DNA of 64,000 nt, taken from NCBI GenBank assembly GCA_905214875.1, contig CAJMNR010000002.1, forward strand, positions 89,154-153,153. The letters run 5' to 3'. A program made the translations under genes and the position numbers. Under the pieces are notes generated by a model. The model ran no database searches. It was not told the origin of the DNA and was given only the letters and a program-made list of their open reading frames with translations. This DNA is from an uncultured bacterium (lineage in GTDB: Bacteria > Bacillota > Clostridia > Lachnospirales > Lachnospiraceae). Positions 51,981 through 61,295 of the stretch are shown in pieces; position 1 is the first letter of the stretch, and the number at the start of each line of letters is the position of its first letter.

Positions 51981-53870
51981 ATGAAGGCATTAATGAAACA
52001 ATACTATCAGCAATTTGTTGACGGCATAAACTTTCCTACAATCATCTATTTTTACGAAACTGGAAGAGTCGTTTCGTATAATAGACAGGCAATAGAATTA
52101 TTAGGAAAACCAGTCACTACGGTTTCGAAATTAAGAGCGAGCAATCCAACATTAAAGCTAAGTGATGAGATATTAAATAATGGACATCACACCTTTTACA
52201 ATGAACGTTTTTATGCACCGAACCAGGTAGTGATCGAGATTGACTGTGAAGTGAGTTCTATATGCGTGGAACAAGAACATTTAATTGTTGTATTCTTTGA
52301 TTATTCTTTTAAGCAGTATTTTGTTCGCCATAATAAATATCAGCTGCCACGTATTGTGTGGTTTAATAAGAAGCATGAAATTATGGGCAGTAACGAAAGC
52401 TTTCGTAGGGACCTTGGCTTCTCCGAAAAAGATAATTCCAGCATACAATTATCAGAGATTCTTGACGAAGAGACAGATCGAAAGTTAAGCGAAGACAGAG
52501 AACATCTATATACGACTAAGAAGCCGGTTAACAATATGCTGCAGCTTATGAAGCCAAAAAATGAAAAAGGTTTTTTTTGTAAAATCGACCGCGTGCCAAT
52601 ATTCAATAAGAATAAAACGGTAGTTGGGTTACTTTCGGTTTATATGCTTATATTTAACCGTGAAGAGTACGAGCACTTTTACAGTGTCGCAATGAGAGAA
52701 AATAATATCCTTAATCAGATGATCAGTAAGACGGAGACAATTGCAATCAGCTGGATGAGGGATATTCAATATACAATTCAATATGTGTCAAGTAATGTTA
52801 TTAACCTAGGATATACCGCTCAAGATTGCTATAGTGGAGCGGTTACTATAGATAGCGTTATGAGTGAACTGTCAAAAGAAACATTTATTGAGAATTTACA
52901 CGCGATTGAGGATGGACCAAACAGTTCGTTTAATCAGAAAGCACACATACGAAAAGCAGATGGGTCTTTTACATGGGTACAGCTATATGTAGGAATCAGC
53001 AAACGTAATAACCAAAATTACTATTATGAGTGCTTGCTACAAGAGATTGAACAAAAAACAGAAGCACAGGAAAAGGACGACAACAATCTGTTTCAACTTT
53101 CGCTTCCCGGCGAGAGGGATGGCGGCGAGACTCTTTTAAATAATCGAATGCAACAATTTTGTACATATTTTCAGCCCATTGTACATATGCAGGCAGAAGA
53201 GATTATTGGATTAGAGGCAATATGGCGTTATAAAAGCGATTTATATGGATTTTTTGATCCAAAGGAATATCTGACAACATCGGAGTACCTGGCGCTATCA
53301 GTTCCTTTATCAGAATTTTCAATTAAAAAGACTGTAGAGCAGTTTGCAAGATTAAAACAGAAAGAATTGAAATTATACATTCCGATTAATTCTTTGCAGT
53401 TGATTCAGCCGAATTTTTCTAAAAAAATAAAGCGTATTGTGCAAGAAGCAGGAATACCACCAGAGAATATCGTGCTTCAGGTGAAGCAGAGCATCGCATT
53501 GGAAGATCATGACTTAATGAAAGAGATATTGCTAGGATATAAGGCAGAAGGGTTTGAAATCATGTTGCATCATTTTAATGGATGTCAGATTTCGCTAAAT
53601 ATGCTGGAAGGCCTTCCTATCGATTATCTGAAGACGGATAAGTCATTAATGGAACAATACGGACAGCTTGGATTTTCGTCGACCGATTTCGATGATGCTA
53701 TGAATGTCATAAATAATTGTAATAGAAAAGTCTTTATCGATGGAATCGAGTTTAAGAGGCAGTTTGATTTTATTAAGTTTCAAGCGGTTCATGCTATTCA
53801 AGGAAATTATTTATGCGTACCATTAAGTTATGATAATGTAGTAAAAAAATTAGAAAAAAGTAGTGTGTAG
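51981..53870 (+). CDS. PAS-domain protein with degenerate EAL domain
   Basis: The 629-residue soluble protein has PAS-like sensor regions (about 10-110, 115-230, 240-355) and an EAL-type domain (about 390-625). Key EAL residues are altered: EAL is E412-A-I, the catalytic Glu of the ELTE strand is replaced (VLQVKQ), and the DDFG metal site is H530-H531-F-N. The Asn in the second strand, Lys in LKTD and the QGNYLCVPL end remain. It is unlikely to hydrolyse cyclic-di-GMP; it may bind it or act by protein contact. There is no GGDEF domain. Confidence 0.82.
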   Translation: MKALMKQYYQQFVDGINFPTIIYFYETGRVVSYNRQAIELLGKPVTTVSKLRASNPTLKLSDEILNNGHHTFYNERFYAPNQVVIEIDCEVSSICVEQEHLIVVFFDYSFKQYFVRHNKYQLPRIVWFNKKHEIMGSNESFRRDLGFSEKDNSSIQLSEILDEETDRKLSEDREHLYTTKKPVNNMLQLMKPKNEKGFFCKIDRVPIFNKNKTVVGLLSVYMLIFNREEYEHFYSVAMRENNILNQMISKTETIAISWMRDIQYTIQYVSSNVINLGYTAQDCYSGAVTIDSVMSELSKETFIENLHAIEDGPNSSFNQKAHIRKADGSFTWVQLYVGISKRNNQNYYYECLLQEIEQKTEAQEKDDNNLFQLSLPGERDGGETLLNNRMQQFCTYFQPIVHMQAEEIIGLEAIWRYKSDLYGFFDPKEYLTTSEYLALSVPLSEFSIKKTVEQFARLKQKELKLYIPINSLQLIQPNFSKKIKRIVQEAGIPPENIVLQVKQSIALEDHDLMKEILLGYKAEGFEIMLHHFNGCQISLNMLEGLPIDYLKTDKSLMEQYGQLGFSSTDFDDAMNVINNCNRKVFIDGIEFKRQFDFIKFQAVHAIQGNYLCVPLSYDNVVKKLEKSSV

Positions 53871-53883
53871 AGGTAGAGGTATT

Positions 53884-54942
53884 ATGAGCATAAAAGAAGA
53901 GTTCTTTGGGCATACGAAAGAGGGACTTGTAGTCAAGATTTACAAGATGACCAATAAGAATGGCATGGAAGCCCATGTGATTAATCAAGGAGCAACGCTG
54001 ATGAGGCTTTATGTTGCTGATAAAAACAATCAATTTGACGATATCGTATTGGGATTTGATGATTTGAAAAGCTATGAAATGAACGGACCAAGTTTTGGAG
54101 CTTCGATTGGAAGAAACGCTAATCGAATCAAAGATGCTAAAGTGATGATTGATGGAGTGGTTTATCAGTTAGAAAAGAATGATGGAGAAAATAATCTACA
54201 TGGTGGAGGAAAAGGTTTTGGACGTGTCTACTATGAAGCAGCGACAAAAGAAGAAGAAGGAAAAGATAGCGTGATTTTTTGCCGTGTAAGTCCTGATATG
54301 GAACAGGGGTTTCCTGGCACATTTACGTATCAAATAACGTATACTCTGACCGATGAAAATGAATTGATCATTCATTATGAGGGAACTTCTGATAAAGATA
54401 CCATTGTAAATATGACAAACCATAGCTATTTCAATCTAAAAGGTCATACATCTGGAAATGCAATGAACCATAAGCTTAAGATTATGGCCTCTAAATTTAC
54501 CGGAAGCGATGAGGGAAACGTATGTAATGGCTCTTTCGTAGAAGTAGTTGGTACGCCAATGGACTTTAGGGAATATAAAGAACTGAAAAAAGATATTGAT
54601 GCTGACTTTGTTCCGCTAAAGGTAAGTGAAGGATATGACCATAACTATATCCTTGAGAATAAAGGGGACCTTACTGTGAAGGTTGCAGATTTGCTAGAGG
54701 AGTCCTCAGGGAGACATATGGAAGTATATACGACTGCACCAGGAATCCAATTGTATACGACAAATAGTTTAGAACTTGACGAAGGATGCACCTACAAGGA
54801 TCATGCACAGTATAATGAAAGAGATGCTGTCTGCTTGGAGACACAGAATTATCCAAATGCATGCAATATACCAGCCTTTCCTTCTCCAGTGCTAAAAGCA
54901 GGAGAAAAATACGAATCTACTACTATTTATAAATTTGTTTAA
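53884..54942 (+). CDS. galM: Aldose 1-epimerase (galactose mutarotase)
   Basis: The 352-residue enzyme has the family signatures NRIKDAK, the catalytic-site histidine in NHSYFNL (about residue 180), GYDHNYI and ETQNYPNACN with the catalytic Glu. It interconverts alpha and beta aldoses, usually galactose. ATG 53884 is preferred, with AGAGGTAGAGG before it. There are no other sugar genes beside it. A bidirectional terminator separates it from upp. Confidence 0.94.
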   Translation: MSIKEEFFGHTKEGLVVKIYKMTNKNGMEAHVINQGATLMRLYVADKNNQFDDIVLGFDDLKSYEMNGPSFGASIGRNANRIKDAKVMIDGVVYQLEKNDGENNLHGGGKGFGRVYYEAATKEEEGKDSVIFCRVSPDMEQGFPGTFTYQITYTLTDENELIIHYEGTSDKDTIVNMTNHSYFNLKGHTSGNAMNHKLKIMASKFTGSDEGNVCNGSFVEVVGTPMDFREYKELKKDIDADFVPLKVSEGYDHNYILENKGDLTVKVADLLEESSGRHMEVYTTAPGIQLYTTNSLELDEGCTYKDHAQYNERDAVCLETQNYPNACNIPAFPSPVLKAGEKYESTTIYKFV

Positions 54943-54961
54943 AAACATTCATAGGAATAAA

Positions 54962-55011
54962 AGAGAAAAGCCCAGTAAGCATAATTGCTTTACCGGGTTT
55001 TTCTCTTTTTT
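54962..55011. terminator. Bidirectional terminator between galM and upp
   Basis: AGAGAAAAGCCC with GTAAGCA pairs with TGCTTTAC and GGGTTTTTCTCT with one bulge, flanked by T runs on both sides. It serves galM on the + strand and upp on the - strand. Confidence 0.88.
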
Positions 55012-55022
55012 AATCAAAAGAT

Positions 55023-55652
55023 TTATTTTGTACCGTAGATACGATCACCAGCATCTCCTAAACCAGGAAGAATATATCCTTGTTCGTTTAATCTTTCATC
55101 AAGAGCACCGACAAAGATATCTACATCTGGATGAGCTGCTTTTAATTTTTCAACACCTTCAGGGGCTGCAATTAAGCATAAGAAGTGAATTTTCTTAATG
55201 CCTCTGTTTTTTAATAAGCTAATAGCTGCGATTGCGGAACCACCTGTCGCAAGCATTGGATCAACTACGAAGATTTCACGGTCTGCAGCATCTACAGGAA
55301 GTTTGCAGAAGTATTCTACAGGTTCTAGTGTTTCTTCATTACGGTATAAACCAATATGACCAACTTTAGCATTTGGAATTAGGTTTAAGATACCGTCTGC
55401 CATATGGAGACCAGCTCTTAAAATCGGAACGATACAAAGCTTTTTACCTGCAATTTCTTTTACAGTTGCTTTTGTAAGTGGTGTCTCAATTTCAATATCC
55501 TCTAAAGGAAGTTCTCTTGTTGCTTCGTAGCAAATTAACATGGCTACTTCACTAACTAAATCCCTAAATTCTTTAGTGGATGTAGTTTTTACACGCATAA
55601 TACCAATTTTATGCTGAATCAAAGGATGATCCATTACAATAACTTTTGACAT
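55023..55652 (-). CDS. upp: Uracil phosphoribosyltransferase
   Basis: The 209-residue enzyme makes UMP from uracil and PRPP in the salvage pathway. The PRPP loop DPMLATGGSA (about 130-139) and the C-terminal GLGDAGDRIYGTK are diagnostic. The start at 55652 follows TAGGAGGCAT on the minus strand, and a TATAAT at 55717-55712 may be its -10. It is transcribed away from the following PAS gene. Confidence 0.96.
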   Translation of the reverse strand: MSKVIVMDHPLIQHKIGIMRVKTTSTKEFRDLVSEVAMLICYEATRELPLEDIEIETPLTKATVKEIAGKKLCIVPILRAGLHMADGILNLIPNAKVGHIGLYRNEETLEPVEYFCKLPVDAADREIFVVDPMLATGGSAIAAISLLKNRGIKKIHFLCLIAAPEGVEKLKAAHPDVDIFVGALDERLNEQGYILPGLGDAGDRIYGTK

Positions 55653-55827
55653 GTTATGCCTCCTATTTGCTTTACTTTTGTAGTAGGTTTACTTGTTGAT
55701 AAACTAGTAGTATTATACCATATTCTATGGAAGTTAAAAGAAAAATATTAAAAATAAAATTATTAACAAACCCTAGTATAATATGGTAAAATTAGGAAAT
55801 GAACGTTGCGAAAAAGGGGTGATAGAA

Positions 55828-56886
55828 ATGAAGGAACAAGGTGGAGAAGAGATAAAGGAGAAGAGTTATCAAGCGGTCTTTCGCTCGCATCTTATTGCGT
55901 GCGCGATTATCGATAATAAGGGAGTTATTAAAAAGATAACGAAGGCAATGGTAGAACGATTTGCTATTTCTATGGAGGAAATCAAAGGACAATCCTTATT
56001 ACATATATTAGACAGTGATACATTAACGGAGTTTGTGAATTCGCATATAAAGGAATGTGAGAAGCGAAAAACAGTGCAGTCTGAAAGTGCATTGGTTGCA
56101 ATTAAGGGAAGAAAAGCAAGGTACTTATGGAATCAGGTTGAGATCACATCACTTGGTGGAGAGGATGGCTATTTATTAATCTTTCATGATTGCACAGAGA
56201 GCTATCAGGCACAGATGATACTGGAATCCAGTCTTGCATTAAGCAAGGAGGTATTCTTATTTTTTGATAATAGGAACTGTCTGCTTCAGTGTTCAGAAGA
56301 GGCAGTAAGAATCTTTGGATTTCCGAATCGAATTGAGGCACTAGGCATGCATTATACGACATTTTTTCATAACTGTTTATCGGAAGAACTGTTAAATGAA
56401 CTATTTCAAACGTTGGAGGAAGGAAAGAGTTTTTTAAGGGAAGTCTCAGTGAAATATAAAGGGGCTTATGAAAGCTATGAGCTAGAAGCTTTTAATGTTA
56501 TGGTAAAGCATTTGAAAAGCGGCATGGCTGTTTGTCTGCATAAGAAAGAAGAAGGAGAGACATATCTTCTTATGGAACAAAATAATAGTTATGACTATAG
56601 GAAGCAGACAGAACTAAGCGAGTGTGAAGAAGATGATTTTGAAGAGTGGGAAGAAAAAGAGAAAGAAGAAGTCTGGAACGATTTAAGAGAGTCGTTAGAA
56701 AACTTTCATTATGTCCAGGCAGAGGAAATTACAAGATATCTATTACGTGAGGCTAGCAGTCAAGAACGTGTCTTTTTGGAAGAACTAAGAAAAGAATTAT
56801 TGATGTTTCGGTATGAGAAAGCAATTAGTTTGTTGGAGGTTTATATAGAATGGAAAAAAGAAGGGCTAAACAGAGGAGAAGCCTGA
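55828..56886 (+). CDS. PAS-domain protein of unknown output
   Basis: The 352-residue soluble protein has two PAS-like regions (about 12-130 and 135-255) and, after a very acidic linker (about 275-300), a helical C-terminal domain. No kinase, GGDEF or DNA-binding domain is seen. TATAAT at 55777-55782 makes an upstream ATG at 55783 unlikely, and AGGGGTGATAGA precedes ATG 55828. The C-terminal helices could serve as a dimer or histidine-phosphotransfer-like output, but that is a guess. Confidence 0.7.
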   Translation: MKEQGGEEIKEKSYQAVFRSHLIACAIIDNKGVIKKITKAMVERFAISMEEIKGQSLLHILDSDTLTEFVNSHIKECEKRKTVQSESALVAIKGRKARYLWNQVEITSLGGEDGYLLIFHDCTESYQAQMILESSLALSKEVFLFFDNRNCLLQCSEEAVRIFGFPNRIEALGMHYTTFFHNCLSEELLNELFQTLEEGKSFLREVSVKYKGAYESYELEAFNVMVKHLKSGMAVCLHKKEEGETYLLMEQNNSYDYRKQTELSECEEDDFEEWEEKEKEEVWNDLRESLENFHYVQAEEITRYLLREASSQERVFLEELRKELLMFRYEKAISLLEVYIEWKKEGLNRGEA

Positions 56887-56972
56887 TAGAGGGGGAGCAC
56901 TACCAGGCCAAATATGAAAAAATTATCTTATTAACTACTGATGAGTATAGTTTATCGGACATATATGATTAA
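56850..56972 (+). CDS. Small open frame overlapping the PAS gene end
   Basis: A 40-residue frame (MEKRRAKQRRSLIEGEHYQ...) starts at ATG 56850 with GGAGGT nine bases before it, an excellent ribosome site inside the PAS gene. It has a basic N-terminus and an acidic C-terminus. It may be a small coupled gene or the head of a decayed one; I recognise no family. After it, 56973-57162 shows only AT-rich DNA and a possible -10 at 57066-57071. Confidence 0.4.
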   Translation: MEKRRAKQRRSLIEGEHYQAKYEKIILLTTDEYSLSDIYD

Positions 56973-57162
56973 ACTATGGATAATTTATGAACGTTTTATG
57001 AATATTCAATTGAAAGAAATCCTTTGTTTTCTAGGTGAACGGGTTTCATAATTTATATTTGCTAATATAATATAGTAGACGCTCTAAACAAAATATGTAT
57101 GAAATGATAATTGTTGGTAACAATAGTAGGAGCGCGTAAGAAATTTGGTGGGTGGAAGAAAC

Positions 57163-57621
57163 ATGGCAAGTGTATTCCGTAAGCTTATTAGCAAAGAATT
57201 AGGCAGTGCCTGTTATGAACGATATTTTTCTTGTTACCAGAAGTTGATAGCAGATAAGGCATACAACCATCATGTATTAGAAAATGAAGAAATTTATACC
57301 GATATGTATTTGCGGTTGAAAGATAAAGATTTAGAATCTTTGAACAAGATGATGAAGAATCTATCTGAAGCAATGTTTTACGTATTACGAATAAGTAAGA
57401 CGTTTAAAATTACCATATGTGCATATCTGATCGGAGTTTTGCTTGTACTATTTTTGGGAGTTGGATTTTGGTTTGGTCTTGCTAGTATAGGCGTTTTAAC
57501 TGTAGCTTTTATTTATAAGGTATATGAATTCATTGTAAACAAGTATTGTTTTATCGATGCACACATTGTAATCATATATAAGTCGGTACTGGATCGACTC
57601 ATCTTAAGGTATACATCTTAA
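57163..57621 (+). CDS. Small membrane protein, unknown function
   Basis: The 152-residue protein begins at ATG 57163 after GGTGGGTGGAAG. Residues 1-85 are soluble and helical; two membrane helices (about 86-106 and 108-128) follow, then a short tail. No known motif or family is recognised. It has its own terminator and no partner genes. Open length and codon use support a real gene. Confidence 0.7.
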   Translation: MASVFRKLISKELGSACYERYFSCYQKLIADKAYNHHVLENEEIYTDMYLRLKDKDLESLNKMMKNLSEAMFYVLRISKTFKITICAYLIGVLLVLFLGVGFWFGLASIGVLTVAFIYKVYEFIVNKYCFIDAHIVIIYKSVLDRLILRYTS

Positions 57622-57623
57622 CA

Positions 57624-57666
57624 AAAAGGGCTGTCCCATTTGATAAATATGAGACGGTCCTTTTTC
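57624..57666 (+). terminator. Terminator after the small membrane protein
   Basis: AAAAAGG-CTGTCCCAT pairs with ATGAGACGG-CCTTTTT with two mismatches, followed by T residues. It begins three bases after the stop codon. Confidence 0.82.
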
Positions 57667-57776
57667 AAGCAAAACTCTATTTCTGAAAAAATAATGAAAA
57701 TATAGAGAATTATAAGCGTTAATGCTATAATTTGTATATACAGTATTAGGATAAAATGAAAAAGGATGGTTTCACT

Positions 57777-59063
57777 ATGAATAAAGTAGCAAAACGATTA
57801 TTAAATACAATTAGTGCGTCAACATCGCCAATCCATTGTGTGATTGAGAGCAAGCGACAACTAAAAGAAGCAGGATTTACTGAGTTGCCGCTTGCAGATG
57901 AGTGGGTGTTAGAACGTGGAAAGGGATATTATATTGATTTATATGATTCTTCTTTTATGGCATTTCGTGTAAATGAAGGATTTGAAGTGGGACAAGGATT
58001 CCGCTTTGCCCATGCTCATACAGATTTTTGTGGACTTCGTATTAAAGGAAATCCAGAGATTAACGAAGGAGTTTACAAAAAGCTGAATGTGGAAGTCTAT
58101 GGTGGTCCAATCTTAAATACATGGTTTGATCGTCCATTGTCTGTTGCGGGTAAAGTAGCGGTAAGGAGCGAGGATGTATTTGCGCCTAAGATCATTATGA
58201 TTGATTTTAAACGCCCAATCCTTACTATTCCAAACCTTGCAATCCATTTAAACCGTAACGTCAATAGTGGTGTGGAAATTAACAATCAAGTAGATATCTT
58301 ACCTCTCCTTGGAATGGCAGGAGAAGAAGTAAATGAGTCTGAATTTATGGATGCCTTGGCAAAAGAAGCAGGGGTAAGCCGTGAAGAAATCCTTGATTTT
58401 GAACTTGGAGTATATTGCTTTGAGGAGGGAACAGAAGTTGGATTAAATAATGAATTCATCTCCTCCCCACGTATCGATAATATCTCCAGTGTACAAGCTT
58501 GTCTGACTGCATTGATTAATGGGACAAGAAGAGAAGGAATCGATGTTATTGGATGTTTTGACCATGAGGAAGTTGGTTCAAGAAGCAAGAAGGGAGCAGA
58601 TTCTCAATTGCTTGGAATCCTTTTGGAAAAAATCTATCGTACACTAGGCGGAAGCAAGATGCAGTATGATAATGCGTTATTAAAGAGCAACTGCTTAAGC
58701 GTTGATGTTGCACATGCAATCCATCCAAATAAGAAAGAAAAATCCGATATTACAAATAAGGTATATTTAAACAAAGGTGTTGCAATAAAGATCGCGTGTG
58801 CGCAATCGTATGCAACGGATACCGCTATGGTTGGAATGGTTGTAGGGCTTTGTGAAAAGGCAAATGTTCCGTATCAAAAATTCTACAATCGTTCTGATGT
58901 GAAGGGAGGCTCCACATTGGGTGCCATTATCAATGCTATTTTACCAATTCCGACACAGGATATTGGAATCCCATTGCTAGCAATGCATTCAACAAGAGAA
59001 ACAATGGGCGTAAAAGATCAAGAGTATTTAGAGCAATTGTTAACGTCTTATTTTAGTTTGTAA
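57777..59063 (+). CDS. apeB: M18-family aminopeptidase
   Basis: The 428-residue enzyme is a dodecameric zinc aminopeptidase, usually preferring acidic N-terminal residues. Metal ligands are visible in AHAHTDFCGL, the FDHEEVGSRSKKGA motif with the catalytic Glu, and HSTRETMG near the end. ATG 57777 matches the family start (MNKVAKRLLN) and has AAAAAGGATGG upstream; an ATG seven codons earlier lacks a good site. It follows a TATAAT near 57724. No neighbour suggests a special role. Confidence 0.93.
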   Translation: MNKVAKRLLNTISASTSPIHCVIESKRQLKEAGFTELPLADEWVLERGKGYYIDLYDSSFMAFRVNEGFEVGQGFRFAHAHTDFCGLRIKGNPEINEGVYKKLNVEVYGGPILNTWFDRPLSVAGKVAVRSEDVFAPKIIMIDFKRPILTIPNLAIHLNRNVNSGVEINNQVDILPLLGMAGEEVNESEFMDALAKEAGVSREEILDFELGVYCFEEGTEVGLNNEFISSPRIDNISSVQACLTALINGTRREGIDVIGCFDHEEVGSRSKKGADSQLLGILLEKIYRTLGGSKMQYDNALLKSNCLSVDVAHAIHPNKKEKSDITNKVYLNKGVAIKIACAQSYATDTAMVGMVVGLCEKANVPYQKFYNRSDVKGGSTLGAIINAILPIPTQDIGIPLLAMHSTRETMGVKDQEYLEQLLTSYFSL

Positions 59064-59246
59064 ATATTTTGAAACGTTTCGTTTAAAAGGGGAAAAAGGA
59101 AATGTAAATAATGCCCAAATAATTTACTGGCACAATGAGTAGATACAGATGTTGTGTTGGAATGTGGATGGAAAAGGTGTGGGTTTATGTGCAGAAGTAC
59201 CAATAAAATGGGAAAAAACATGAATAAATCCTGCTTTTTGTTTGGG

Positions 59247-59274
59247 TTGTACAAATGCAATAATCTGTTATAAT
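59247..59274 (+). promoter_or_regulatory. Transketolase operon promoter
   Basis: TTGTAC (59247-59252) and TATAAT (59269-59274) are 16 bases apart. The leader to the start codon is about 93 bases. The first half of the 310-base gap (59064-59240) shows nothing clear. Confidence 0.6.
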
Positions 59275-59321
59275 AGAATGGAATTAACGATAATATGTAT
59301 TATCTCTTAGAGGAATACACG

Positions 59322-59348
59322 TTTAAGTCGTTTAAGTCGACAAAGTCG
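59322..59348 (+). repeat. Triple 9-base direct repeat in the transketolase leader
   Basis: TTTAAGTCG occurs twice in tandem and is followed by ACAAAGTCG, a 9-base period over 27 bases in the untranslated leader. It is too short for CRISPR and could be a regulator site or simple slippage. Confidence 0.5.
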
Positions 59349-59373
59349 CGAATATAGTAAAGGTGGTATCAAG

Positions 59374-60213
59374 ATGAATACATTAGAACTCCAAAAGACT
59401 GCCAATGAAATACGTAAAGGTATTGTAAAAGCAGTTCACAGCGCAAAATCAGGACATCCAGGTGGATCATTATCCGCAGCTGACATTTATACTTATTTAT
59501 ATTTCGAAGAGATGAATATTGACCCAGAAAACCCAGATAAAGCGGATAGAGACAGATTTGTTTTATCTAAAGGACATACAGCTCCTGGTTATTACTCAAC
59601 GCTTGCTCATAGAGGATTTTTCCCTGTTGAAGATCTTACTACATTAAGACACGTAGGATCTTATTTACAAGGACATCCAGATATGAAACATATCCCAGGT
59701 GTAGATATGTCTAGTGGTTCTCTTGGACAAGGAATTTCCGCAGCAGTAGGTATGGCATTATCTGCAAAGCTTACAAACGATGAATACCGCGTGTATACAT
59801 TACTTGGTGATGGTGAAATCGAAGAGGGTCAAGTTTGGGAAGCAGCTATGTTTGCCGGCGCAAGAAAATTAGACAATTTAGTTGTTATCGTAGATAACAA
59901 TGGCTTACAAATAGATGGTAATATCAAAGATGTATGTGACCCATACCCAATTGATAAAAAATTCGAAGCATTTAATTTCAATGTAATTAATGTAGAAAAT
60001 GCACATGACTTCGAAGAATTAGATCGTGCATTTAAAGCAGCGAGAGCATGTAAAGGTATGCCAACAGCAATTATTGCTAAGAGTTTAAAAGGTAAAGGTG
60101 TTTCCTTCATGGAAGGACAATGTAAATGGCATGGTAGTGCCCCTAATGACGAACAATTAGAAATCGCTTTAGCAGACTTAGAAAAGGTGGGTGAAGAATT
60201 ATGTCAGAAGTAA
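59374..60213 (+). CDS. Transketolase, N-terminal subunit
   Basis: The 279-residue protein is the thiamine-diphosphate-binding half of a two-part transketolase. It has SAKSGHPGGSLS, the SKGHTAPGYY and the GDGEIEEGQVWEA...DNNGLQIDG ThDP/Mg motif (about 148-178). The second half is the next gene, overlapping by 13 bases with its own ribosome site. Split transketolases are normal in many Clostridia and archaea. The enzyme links pentose phosphates with glycolysis. Confidence 0.95.
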   Translation: MNTLELQKTANEIRKGIVKAVHSAKSGHPGGSLSAADIYTYLYFEEMNIDPENPDKADRDRFVLSKGHTAPGYYSTLAHRGFFPVEDLTTLRHVGSYLQGHPDMKHIPGVDMSSGSLGQGISAAVGMALSAKLTNDEYRVYTLLGDGEIEEGQVWEAAMFAGARKLDNLVVIVDNNGLQIDGNIKDVCDPYPIDKKFEAFNFNVINVENAHDFEELDRAFKAARACKGMPTAIIAKSLKGKGVSFMEGQCKWHGSAPNDEQLEIALADLEKVGEELCQK

Positions 60214-61142
60214 AGAAAGTTGCTACGAGAGAAAGCTATGGTAAAGCATTAGTAGAATTAGCGAAAGAACATGAGAACTTATATGTTTTAGATGCCGATC
60301 TTGCAGAAGCTACTAAGACAGTAATTTTCAAAAAAGAGTTTCCAGAAAGACACATCGACTGTGGTATCGCTGAATGTAACATGATGGGTATTGCAGCAGG
60401 TCTTGCATCTACTGGTAAAGTTCCTTTTGCATCTTCCTTTGCTATGTTTGCAGCAGGACGTGCATTTGAACAAGTGCGTAACTCCATTGGTTACCCACAC
60501 TTAAATGTAAAAATTGGTGCAACTCACGCAGGTATCTCTGTTGGTGAAGATGGTGCAACTCACCAATGTAACGAAGATATCGCATTGATGAGAGCAATTC
60601 CAGGAATGGTTGTAATCAATCCTGCAGATGATGTAGAAGCTAGAGCAGCTGTAAGAGCTGCCTATGAATATGAAGGACCTGTTTACCTTCGTTTCGGAAG
60701 ACTTGCAGTGCCTGTAATCAACGACAAAGAAGATTACAAATTCGAAATCGGTAAAGGTATTACTTTAAAAGAAGGTAAAGATGTAACAATTGTTGCTACA
60801 GGTCTTTGCGTAAATGAAAGTTTAATCGCAGCTGAACTTCTTGAAAAAGAGGGAATCAATGCGAAAGTTGTAAACATCCACACAATCAAACCAATTGATA
60901 AAGATTTAATCATTGCTTCTGCAAAAGAAACTGGTAAAGTTGTAACAGTAGAAGAACATTCTATCATCGGTGGTCTTGGAAGTGCTGTATGTGACGTACT
61001 TTCTGAAAACTATCCAACAAAAGTATTAAAAATCGGTGTAAATGACGTATTTGGTGAATCTGGCCCAGCAGTTGCCTTAATCAAAAAATACGGTTTAGAT
61101 GGCGAAAGCATCGCTGAAAAAGTGAAAGCTTTTGTAAAATAA
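60201..61142 (+). CDS. Transketolase, C-terminal subunit
   Basis: The 313-residue partner has the pyrimidine-binding domain, with the catalytic-type Glu in CGIAECNMMGIAAGLA (about residues 54-68) and TGLCVNES to the C-terminal domain. It overlaps the N-terminal subunit by 13 bases and starts behind AAGGTGGGTGAAG. Both subunits must associate to form the active site. A perfect terminator follows. Confidence 0.95.
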   Translation: MSEVKKVATRESYGKALVELAKEHENLYVLDADLAEATKTVIFKKEFPERHIDCGIAECNMMGIAAGLASTGKVPFASSFAMFAAGRAFEQVRNSIGYPHLNVKIGATHAGISVGEDGATHQCNEDIALMRAIPGMVVINPADDVEARAAVRAAYEYEGPVYLRFGRLAVPVINDKEDYKFEIGKGITLKEGKDVTIVATGLCVNESLIAAELLEKEGINAKVVNIHTIKPIDKDLIIASAKETGKVVTVEEHSIIGGLGSAVCDVLSENYPTKVLKIGVNDVFGESGPAVALIKKYGLDGESIAEKVKAFVK

Positions 61143-61160
61143 ACTTAAATCATAACAAAG

Positions 61161-61189
61161 AAAATGGAGCGAAAGCTCCATTTTTTTTT
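61161..61189 (+). terminator. Transketolase operon terminator
   Basis: AAATGGAGC (61162-61170) and GCTCCATTT (61175-61183) form a perfect stem with a GAAA tetraloop and a long T run. Confidence 0.95.
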
Positions 61190-61295
61190 GTTGTTCACAC
61201 CCGTAAAAATGTCGTTTGCAATCATTTACAAAAAAAGTATGAGGTTTTGATACAATAAAAAGATATTATAGTAAATGCATTAAGGAGAGTCGAGT

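Noticed and set aside
55783..55827. PAS protein start at ATG 55783
   Set aside because: It directly follows a TATAAT and lacks a ribosome site; ATG 55828 has a good one.
59374..61142. Frameshifted transketolase
   Set aside because: Each half has a complete domain, its own ribosome site and a small overlap, matching the normal two-subunit enzyme.
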